Origin: Gemmataceae bacterium
GTDB taxonomy: Bacteria; Planctomycetota; Planctomycetia; Gemmatales; Gemmataceae
Length of the DNA stretch: 39,405 nucleotides
Assembly: GCA_019636445.1 (NCBI GenBank)
Contig: JAHBXO010000047.1
Coordinates: 1 to 39,405, forward strand
Direction of reading: 5' to 3'
The position numbers were made by a program, and so were the translations under genes. Below, in pieces: positions 24,938 to 30,813 of the stretch; the stretch's first letter is position 1, and each line of letters starts with the position of its first letter. The notes beneath the pieces are model-generated. The model did not search any database. It saw only the letters and a list, made by a program, of their open reading frames with translations, and was not told the origin of the DNA.

Positions 24938-25873
24938 ATGCCCCCTCGCATCTCGCGTCGGGACGCGTTGCTCGCCGGAATCGCCGGGTCGTTCGCTGGT
25001 CGCGCGGCGGCCGAGAAGCCGGTCGAGCCGGGGCGGAAGTTCCTTACGCCGGCGACGAAGTTCGAGGACGTCAGCCGCGGGAATCCGGTGCCGCACTCGC
25101 TCACGGGGCAGGCGCTCCTCGACGCGAAACTCACGCCCGAGACGTGGCAGCTCGAGATCGTCGCCGAAGACAAAGCGAAGATCGCCAAGCCGCTCACGCT
25201 CTCGTTCGCCGAGTTGACGGCGCTCGGGAAGACGAAGGGCGTGCGCTACCTGAAGGCGATGCAATGCAACAACATCCCGCAGCCGCTCGGGCAGGGGCTG
25301 TGGGAAGGGGTTCTCCTCCGCGACCTGCTCGAACTGTGCGGCCCCGTCGAGGAAGCCCGCCGTCTCTTCTACTGGGGCTTCCACAACAACGACCCGAAAC
25401 AAATCTTCCGCTCGTCGCTGGCCATAAACCAGGTGCTGGACGCGGCCCCCGGCGACCTGCCACCGTTCCTCGCGTACAAGCTGAATGGCGAGCCGATCCC
25501 GCTCGTGCGCGGCGGACCGGTGCGGATGGTGGTGCCGTGGGCGCACGGCTTCAAGTCGGTGAAGTGGCTGCAGAAGATCGTGCTGACGAACAAGTACGAC
25601 GCCAACGACACCTACGCGCTCGCGGGTAACGACCCGGAATCGTACCTGAAGACGGCGGCCTACTTCGACAGCACGAAGGCGGAGAAGTTCCCCGCCGGCA
25701 AGGCGATCAAAATCAACGGCACGGCGATGGTCGGCTTGCCCGGCCTCGAACGCGTCGAGTACTGGCTGCGGGCCGACACGGGCGCGAAGCTGACGGCGAC
25801 CGACCCCGCGTGGAAGACGGCCGAGTGGAAGCCGGCGACGATCGCCCCGCCGCCGAAGGACTGGAGCGCCTAA
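24938..25873 (+). CDS. Sulfite-oxidase-family molybdopterin oxidoreductase, truncated by in-frame TAA
   Basis: 311 residues up to a TAA at 25871-25873. A twin-arginine signal (SRRDALLAGIAGSFAGRAAA) precedes the molybdopterin domain, with the probable molybdenum-ligand Cys at C110 (AMQCNN) and downstream blocks LWEGVLLRDLLEL, PLVRGGPVRMVVPW and GFKSVKWLQKIVLTN. A partial Mo-co dimerisation domain follows. After the TAA the same frame stays open for 79 more family-like codons to a TGA at 26113, so the gene is almost certainly interrupted by a point nonsense mutation (or a sequencing error). The full-length product would be 391 codons. The truncated protein keeps the cofactor domain but loses the end of the dimer domain. 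A CGGAG site precedes the ATG; the HNH gene ends 16 bp upstream. Confidence 0.85.
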   Translation: MPPRISRRDALLAGIAGSFAGRAAAEKPVEPGRKFLTPATKFEDVSRGNPVPHSLTGQALLDAKLTPETWQLEIVAEDKAKIAKPLTLSFAELTALGKTKGVRYLKAMQCNNIPQPLGQGLWEGVLLRDLLELCGPVEEARRLFYWGFHNNDPKQIFRSSLAINQVLDAAPGDLPPFLAYKLNGEPIPLVRGGPVRMVVPWAHGFKSVKWLQKIVLTNKYDANDTYALAGNDPESYLKTAAYFDSTKAEKFPAGKAIKINGTAMVGLPGLERVEYWLRADTGAKLTATDPAWKTAEWKPATIAPPPKDWSA

Positions 25874-26113
25874 CTTCCCGCCGGATACGAGCCGAAGGGG
25901 ATCTGGGGCTTCGGCCCGGACGGCGAGCCGAAGGAATGGCCGATGCGCTACAGCGAGGCGTTCTGGTCGGTGAAGCTCGAAGAGCTGAAGCCCGGCAAGT
26001 ATGAACTGCGCGTGCGCAGCGTGGACAAGAACGGCTTCGCCCAGCCGGAGCCGCGCAGCGGCGGCCGGAGCGGGAAGAACCAGGTGCCGGTGAAGCTGTT
26101 CGCGGTGGAGTGA
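25874..26113 (+). pseudogene. Stranded C-terminal part of the sulfite-oxidase-family gene
   Basis: In frame after the TAA, 79 codons read LPAGYEPKGIWGFGPDGEP..., YSEAFWSVKLEELKPGKYEL, RVRSVDKNGFAQPEP and end KLFAVE-stop. This is the normal C-terminal dimerisation-domain ending of exported sulfite-oxidase-like proteins. Codon use is unchanged across the stop, which argues for a recent single-base change. It could be read only by stop-codon readthrough. Confidence 0.82.
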
Positions 26114-26117
26114 CCCC

Positions 26118-26294
26118 ATATAGCTGCCGGCTTGCCGGCAGTGCGGGGCGGAGTCTTCGACGCCCCGCCGTGAACCATGTCGAAAAATCCGTTGCAGTGG
26201 ATTGTCCGGCGAGCCTTTCGCCATTTCGTCGATACTGGCTGGGGCGGTTTCTCGAAGACTCGAAACCGCCCTGCCGGCAAGCCGGCAGCTATAT
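26118..26294. mobile_element. 177-bp MITE-like element with 24-bp perfect terminal inverted repeats
   Basis: The terminal repeats 26118-26141 (starting ATATAGCTGCCGG) and 26271-26294 are exact reverse complements and are themselves nearly palindromic (CTGCCGGC/GCCGGCAG). Inside each end is a further hairpin: GCGGGGCG/CGCCCCGC (26143-26168) on the left and GGGCGGTTTC/GAAACCGCCC (26242-26271) on the right. Both hairpins share the loop sequence GAGTCTTCGA in mirror orientation although their stems differ. There is no coding capacity. It begins 4 bp after the final stop of the interrupted molybdoenzyme gene. A half copy of the right end lies at 27889-27952. Confidence 0.8.
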
Positions 26295-26309
26295 GAAATC
26301 ACTCGACGC

Positions 26310-27131
26310 TCACACGCCCTTGCCCGGCTCCGCCGGCGTCGGGAAGCGTTTCTCAATCCACGCCTGCCACAGCGGCGACTCGCGGGCGACGTTGGCGGCG
26401 GCTTCGTCGCCGTAGAGGTAGAGGTTCACCCCCACCATGATCTGGCCGCAGTTGTAGGTGCCGAGGGCGGCGACGCCCGGCCCCGGCGTGTCGAGCCGCA
26501 GCAGGATGTCGTTAGGGCTTTGGGTGGCGTGCTCCACCACGCCGCCGAGCGCCGGGACGCCCGCGGGCGACGACCAGCGCTGGCCGACGCTCACGCCCTT
26601 CAACCCCAGCGCCGTCGTCAGCGTTTCCCAGACTTCCGCTTCCGTCCCGGCGGCGACGGTCATCTTCTGCATGAGGGCCGAGCGCTGGCCGCGGAAGTGC
26701 GTGAGATAGATCCGCAGCGTGCGGAAGAAGCCGGGCCAGCCGTGTTCGGTGCCTTCGAGCTGGTTGTCCCAATCGTCTTTGTCGGTGAAGAGGCTGTGCA
26801 CCACGCGGACGATGCAGGTGCCGCCGGCCTTCGCCTCCACGCTCCACTCGGTGGCCATCGACGGCATCTCGGGTGTCCAGCCGGGCGATTCGGCGGCGAA
26901 CATCCGCGGCGGATCCCACGCCGTCACGACGGCACTGGACTCCATGCCGGGGCCGAAGTTCGACTTCACCGCGACCGGTTTGCCGTCGACTTCTTCCATC
27001 TCCGTCGGCACGAACCAGGACGACACGCCCGGCCCGGTGGCGATGGCCGCCCAGACTTCCTCCGGCGTGCCGGGGACTTCGGTTTCGACCTGCACGGAAC
27101 GGCGTCCGGAGGGGTCTTTCTTCACGCTCAT
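26310..27131 (-). CDS. SRPBCC (AHSA1-like) domain protein
   Basis: 273 residues. The N-terminal half has the START-like AHSA1 pattern: VQVETEVPGTPEEVWAAIAT, GVSSWFVPTEME, and VVTAWDPPRMFAAESPGW. A second, weaker helix-grip half follows with FRTLRIYLTHFRGQRSALM. SRPBCC proteins bind hydrophobic ligands or act as co-chaperone-like factors; no ligand can be named. It has an AGGAG ribosome-binding site. It lies downstream of and in the same direction as an HTH regulator, a pairing often seen for AHSA1 proteins with ArsR-type regulators, so the two probably form an operon across a 72-bp gap containing an inverted repeat. Confidence 0.87.
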   Translation of the reverse strand: MSVKKDPSGRRSVQVETEVPGTPEEVWAAIATGPGVSSWFVPTEMEEVDGKPVAVKSNFGPGMESSAVVTAWDPPRMFAAESPGWTPEMPSMATEWSVEAKAGGTCIVRVVHSLFTDKDDWDNQLEGTEHGWPGFFRTLRIYLTHFRGQRSALMQKMTVAAGTEAEVWETLTTALGLKGVSVGQRWSSPAGVPALGGVVEHATQSPNDILLRLDTPGPGVAALGTYNCGQIMVGVNLYLYGDEAAANVARESPLWQAWIEKRFPTPAEPGKGV

Positions 27132-27161
27132 GACGGCTCCTGGGGATCGGGAATGATTTCG

Positions 27162-27218
27162 GAGCCGGAAGCGTAAGCGACGGTCTTGATCTCAGTCCGT
27201 CGCTTACGCTTCCGGCTC
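27162..27218. repeat. Perfect 22-bp inverted repeat overlapping a gene end
   Basis: Arms 27162-27183 (beginning GAGCCGGAAGCGTAAGCG) and 27197-27218 are exact reverse complements around a 13-base loop. The right arm encodes the last residues and the TAA stop of the HTH regulator (…SEPEA-stop). It may work as an intercistronic hairpin between the regulator and the SRPBCC gene. The GCCGGAAGCGTAAGCGACGG motif resembles a repeat I associate with Gemmata-type genomes (memory, unverified). Confidence 0.85.
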
Positions 27219-27863
27219 GGAATGAACGGCTTTCTGGGGTAGAGGATGCGCCACGATCACCAATCGATGCGCACGGCCGCCGGGGGCGGATGGATCGTGA
27301 TATTTCGAAACGAGCTTCGCGATGGCCTCGGTGAGTTCGCTCGTGAACGCGGCCCGGTCCATCGGCGAACGGAAGCGAACCTCGGTATCGACCGACAGGG
27401 TCGCCAGGCGTTTGCCCGCATCGCGTGCCCGGCGGACGAGGTCGCCCACCTCGCGAACGATCCGCGCGCCCAGGGCGATGAGGTAGCTCGCGGAGAGGCG
27501 ATCGACTTCCCGCTTCGGATCGACGGCGACCGGGCCGAGGGCGCCGGGCGAAACGACGTAGGACGCGGCCGTGGCCACGAGCAACCGCTCCGTCAGCCCG
27601 CCCCACTTGCGAACGTGGTCCAGTTGGACGAGTCCGTGCGCCTCCAGCGCATTCAGGTGGTAGTTGACCTTCTGCCGGGACAGGCCGACGCGCGCGGCCA
27701 ACGTCGCCGCCGAGGCGGGCACGGCCATCTCTGCGAGCAGCCGGCTCCGCATCGGTTCGAGGGCCACCGTCGCGGCTCCGGGATCATCGATCACTTGGAT
27801 GTCTTGCACGGGAGTGATGGTATCCTTGACAACTTTTGTTGTCAAGGATTTTTTCGGGGCCAT
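27204..27863 (-). CDS. ArsR-like winged-helix transcriptional regulator
   Basis: 219 residues from the ATG at 27863. The HTH is in SRLLAEMAVPASAATLAARVGLSRQKVNYHLNALEAHGLVQL (recognition helix SRQKVNYHLNAL), the ArsR/HTH_20 type. The C-terminal ~120 residues (DRLSASYLIALGARIVREVGDLV, TLSVDTEVRFRSPMDRAAFTSEL) probably sense a ligand or dimerise. It is cotranscribed with the SRPBCC protein and probably controls it. A 28-bp palindrome lies within codons 5-14 of this start, overlapped by a promoter-like TTGACA-17-TACCAT. If that is the real promoter, translation would start at a GTG at 27809-27807 (VQDIQVIDDP), giving 201 residues and a leaderless message. Its C-terminal SEPEA tail is encoded by an inverted repeat. 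The open frame upstream of 27863 is antisense and ignored. Confidence 0.87.
   Translation of the reverse strand: MAPKKSLTTKVVKDTITPVQDIQVIDDPGAATVALEPMRSRLLAEMAVPASAATLAARVGLSRQKVNYHLNALEAHGLVQLDHVRKWGGLTERLLVATAASYVVSPGALGPVAVDPKREVDRLSASYLIALGARIVREVGDLVRRARDAGKRLATLSVDTEVRFRSPMDRAAFTSELTEAIAKLVSKYHDPSAPGGRAHRLVIVAHPLPQKAVHSEPEA
27817..27849 (-). promoter_or_regulatory. Putative operator palindrome with overlapping promoter
   Basis: ATCCTTGACAAC and GTTGTCAAGGAT form perfect 12-bp arms around TTTT (27822-27849). On the minus strand TTGACA (27845-27840) is followed after exactly 17 bp by TACCAT (27822-27817), and 7 bp later by GTG. The symmetry fits a dimeric HTH protein, most simply autoregulation by the ArsR-like product. 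It lies inside the coding sequence if the ATG at 27863 is used. Confidence 0.5.
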
Positions 27864-27888
27864 TTGAGCTGAATTTGCGGAGTCGGTG

Positions 27889-27952
27889 CTGGTTGGGGCG
27901 GTTTCTCGAAGACTCGAAACCGCCCTGCCGGCAAGCCGGCAGCTATCTGAAA
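27889..27952. repeat. Solo half copy of the 177-bp element
   Basis: The 64 bp match the right end of the element at 26118-26294 (its positions 26235-26298) with only a few differences, including the GGGCGGTTTC/GAAACCGCCC hairpin and CTGCCGGCAAGCCGGCAG palindrome and then CTATCTGAAA instead of CTATATGAAA. No left half is present. It sits between the regulator gene and the ALDH gene, 48 bp before the ALDH start. Confidence 0.85.
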
Positions 27953-27999
27953 GACGCGACGTAGAATAGCGCACGCTCCCTCTCAACTCTGGGACTGCC

Positions 28000-29520
28000 A
28001 TGCCGACCCTCAACGACACCCTCGCTTCCCTCGGCGTCCCTTCGCTTTCGGCCGTCGCCATCGGCCGGCGCTGGATTGCCGGCAGCGGCGCGCTGCTCGA
28101 CATCCATTCACCCATTGACGGCTCGCGCCTCGCATCCATCCCGCAGGCGACGGCGGCGGACCTCAAGCCGATTCTCGAAGCCGCGACAGCGGCATTCACG
28201 ACCTGGCGGCTCGTGCCCGCGCCGGTGCGCGGTGAGTTCGTGCGCCGCATCGGCACGAAGCTGCGCGAGAAGAAAGACCTTCTCGCCGAGGTGGTCACCG
28301 CCGAGGCGGGCAAGATCGTCTCCGAGGCGCGCGGCGAGGTGCAGGAGATGATCGACATCTGCGATTTCGCCGTCGGACTGTCGCGACAACTCCACGGCCT
28401 CACCATCGCCAGCGAACGCCCCGGCCACCGGCTCATGGAACAGTGGCACCCGCTCGGCCCCGTTGGCGTCATCACCGCGTTCAACTTCCCCGTCGCCGTG
28501 TGGGCGTGGAACGCGATGCTCGGCCTCGTCTGCGGCGACCCGATTGTGTGGAAGCCATCGCCCAAGACACCGCTGTGCGCTCTCGCCACGCACGCGATCG
28601 TCCGCGAAGTCTTGAACGAGATGCCCGAAGTGCCCGACGGCGTCGCGTGCCTGATCGTCGGCGGCACGGATGTGGGCGAAGCGATCGCGGCCGCGCCGGA
28701 ACTGCCGCTCGTGTCGGCGACGGGTTCCACGCGCATGGGCCGCGCGGTTGGCGTGGCCGTGGCGCAGCGGTTCGGGAAGTCGCTGCTGGAACTGGGCGGC
28801 AACAATGCGATGATCGTCGCGCCGTCCGCGGACCTCGAGCTGGCCGTGCGTGCCATCACGTTCGCGGCCGTCGGCACCTGCGGCCAGCGCTGCACGACGC
28901 TCCGCCGGCTGATCGTTCACGAGTCGATTGCGGCGAGCCTCGTCGAACGGCTGAAGGCGGTCTACGCGAAGCTGCCGATCGGCGACCCGCGCGAGCCGGG
29001 CACGCTCGTCGGCCCGCTGATCGACGGCGCGGCATTCGACGCGATGCAGACGGCGCTCGCTTCGGCGCGCAAGAGTGGAGGCAAAGTCTTCGGCGGCGAA
29101 CGCGTCTCGCGCGCGGGGCACTACGTTTGCCCGGCCATTGTCACGATCGACGCGAACGCGCCGATCGTCCAGCACGAGACCTTCGCGCCGATCCTCTACG
29201 TCATGACCTATCGGGAACTGAACGACGCGATCGCGATCCAGAATGGCGTACCGCAGGGATTGTCGTCCGCGATCCTCACGAACGACCTGCGCGAGGCGGA
29301 GATGTTCCTTTCCCCCGCAGGGTCGGATTGCGGCATCGCCAACGTGAATATCGGCACGAGCGGGGCCGAGATCGGCGGGGCGTTCGGCGGCGAGAAGGAG
29401 ACCGGTGGGGGCCGCGAGTCGGGTTCCGACTCGTGGAAGACCTACATGCGCCGGGCGACGAACACGATCAACTACTCGAACGCCCTGCCGCTGGCGCAGG
29501 GCGTTCGCTTCGACGTTTGA
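28000..29520 (+). CDS. amaB: ALDH7-type aldehyde dehydrogenase (aminoadipate-semialdehyde/P6C dehydrogenase)
   Basis: 506 residues, full length. Aldehyde dehydrogenase motifs: GVITAFNFPVAVWAWN and WKPSP (NAD-binding), catalytic base E264 in LELGGNN, and nucleophile C298 in GTCGQRCTTLRR. The C-terminal GGEKETGGGRESGSDSWK and NTINYSNALPLAQGV blocks are characteristic of the ALDH7 (antiquitin) subfamily, which oxidises alpha-aminoadipic semialdehyde in lysine breakdown, using NAD+. The symbol amaB is borrowed from characterised bacterial members. No other lysine-catabolism gene is nearby, so the physiological substrate is inferred from subfamily only. It is convergent with the YidB-like gene, 4 bp apart. 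Confidence 0.9.
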   Translation: MPTLNDTLASLGVPSLSAVAIGRRWIAGSGALLDIHSPIDGSRLASIPQATAADLKPILEAATAAFTTWRLVPAPVRGEFVRRIGTKLREKKDLLAEVVTAEAGKIVSEARGEVQEMIDICDFAVGLSRQLHGLTIASERPGHRLMEQWHPLGPVGVITAFNFPVAVWAWNAMLGLVCGDPIVWKPSPKTPLCALATHAIVREVLNEMPEVPDGVACLIVGGTDVGEAIAAAPELPLVSATGSTRMGRAVGVAVAQRFGKSLLELGGNNAMIVAPSADLELAVRAITFAAVGTCGQRCTTLRRLIVHESIAASLVERLKAVYAKLPIGDPREPGTLVGPLIDGAAFDAMQTALASARKSGGKVFGGERVSRAGHYVCPAIVTIDANAPIVQHETFAPILYVMTYRELNDAIAIQNGVPQGLSSAILTNDLREAEMFLSPAGSDCGIANVNIGTSGAEIGGAFGGEKETGGGRESGSDSWKTYMRRATNTINYSNALPLAQGVRFDV

Positions 29521-29524
29521 CCGC

Positions 29525-29890
29525 TCACTGGCCCGGTATGCGGCCGCCGGGCGTCATCCGGTCCACCATGGTCGGCAGGTATTTCGCGAGTTCCTTCGCC
29601 AGGTCCGGCGCGGCGAGGCCGGTCTTCGCGGACATCTCTTGCATCTTCTCCTCGCCGATCACCGATTGCAGTTGGTTCGGATCGATCGCTTGGTTCGCAC
29701 CGGTGCCGACCCACGAGCCGAAGACGTTTCCCAGTCCCTTGTCCTGGAACTGTTTCATCAGGTCTCCGAGCGGTCCGCCGGCGGCGTTGCCGGCCATCCC
29801 CTTGAGGAGACTGCCGGTGACGGCGTCCATGATCTTCTTCTTGGTGCCCGCGCCGAACAAGGACAGAATGAATTGAATGATCTGGAACAT
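29525..29890 (-). CDS. YidB-like DUF937 family protein
   Basis: 121 residues. The pattern PLGDLMKQFQDKGLGNVFGSWVGTGANQAIDPNQL (spread over ~40-74), followed by IGEEKMQEMSAKTGLAAPDLAKELAKYLP, is typical of the DUF937/YidB family. The Gly/Gln-rich helical protein has a hydrophobic N-terminus (FQIIQFILSLFGAG), which could be a weak membrane anchor. Function unknown in the family. A GGAG ribosome-binding site precedes the ATG. It is divergent from the TolB-like gene across 65 bp. Confidence 0.88.
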   Translation of the reverse strand: MFQIIQFILSLFGAGTKKKIMDAVTGSLLKGMAGNAAGGPLGDLMKQFQDKGLGNVFGSWVGTGANQAIDPNQLQSVIGEEKMQEMSAKTGLAAPDLAKELAKYLPTMVDRMTPGGRIPGQ

Positions 29891-29955
29891 GACGGCTCCG
29901 GTGATGAACGCGATGGTGCGGGGCCGTTGTATCGGAATCGCGGAGGCCGGACACG

Positions 29956-30813
29956 ATGCGTGCGATCGTTCTCTCGTTCCTTCTGCTTCCGTCCCTCGCG
30001 GCCGCGGACCCCGTTCGCCTCACGACGGACGGTGGATTCAAGCAGCACCTGCAATGGTCGCCCGACGGCAAGGCGTTCCTGCTCACGCGCATCCACGAGG
30101 GGAAGATGGCGGTCTGGACGATGACGGCCGAAGGGAAAGACTTCAAACGCCTGCTGCCAAACCACGTCATGCCGCACTTCGACGCGAGCTGGAGCGCCGA
30201 CGGCAAGCGCGTCGCCTACGTCTTCGACGAACTGCAAGGCACCGACGGCAAGCTGCGCATCCACGTTTGTGCCGCGGACGGCAGCGACGACAAGACCATC
30301 GTCCCGCACAAGGCCTTCGAGGAATCGCCCCGATTCTCACCCGACGGCAAGAAGCTTCTTTGGGTGAGCACGCGGCACGGGAACCCGGAACTCTACACCG
30401 TGGACGGCGAGGGGATGAACGAGACGCGATTGACGAGCGAGGTCGCGTACGACCTGCATCCGGCCTGGAGCCCCGACGGGAAACGGATCGCGTTCGCCAG
30501 CGGCCGGACGGGCAAACAGAAGCTCTTCACCATGAAGGCCGACGGCACGGATTTGAAGAAGTTGACCGACGGCGACCACCTCGACGGCTGGCCGGCGTGG
30601 AGCAAGGACGGGAAACGCATCGCCTTCGTTTCGCATCGCGGCGGCAACTACGACATCTGGATTGTGAACGCCGATGGCACCGGCATGCGAAACCTGACCA
30701 ACCACGCGGCCCAGGACACCTCGCCAACTTGGAGCGCCGACGGCAAGACGATGGCCTTCATCTCCACTCGCGATGGCGGCAGCGACGTGTACCGGATGAA
30801 CGTACCGGACTGA
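29956..30813 (+). CDS. Exported TolB-like beta-propeller protein
   Basis: 285 residues. A signal peptide (MRAIVLSFLLLPSLAAAD) is followed by six PD40/WD40-like units, each with a WSPDGK-type core: QWSPDGKAFLL, SWSADGKRVAY, RFSPDGKKLLW, AWSPDGKRIAF, AWSKDGKRIAF and TWSADGKTMAF, so probably a six-bladed propeller. Such proteins act as binding scaffolds outside the cytoplasm. It lacks the N-terminal TolB domain, so it is not TolB itself, and no pal or tol gene is nearby. GGAGG lies ~10 bp before the ATG. Its TGA directly abuts the stop codon of the convergent gene. Confidence 0.9.
   Translation: MRAIVLSFLLLPSLAAADPVRLTTDGGFKQHLQWSPDGKAFLLTRIHEGKMAVWTMTAEGKDFKRLLPNHVMPHFDASWSADGKRVAYVFDELQGTDGKLRIHVCAADGSDDKTIVPHKAFEESPRFSPDGKKLLWVSTRHGNPELYTVDGEGMNETRLTSEVAYDLHPAWSPDGKRIAFASGRTGKQKLFTMKADGTDLKKLTDGDHLDGWPAWSKDGKRIAFVSHRGGNYDIWIVNADGTGMRNLTNHAAQDTSPTWSADGKTMAFISTRDGGSDVYRMNVPD

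Noticed and set aside
27864..28895. Upstream extension of the ArsR-like regulator to a 563-residue protein
   Set aside because: Antisense to the ALDH gene and across the solo repeat; the regulator family starts near 27863.
28108..29175. 355-codon antisense frame in the ALDH gene
   Set aside because: Arg/Asp/His-rich shadow of a strongly biased GC-rich gene, with no domain.
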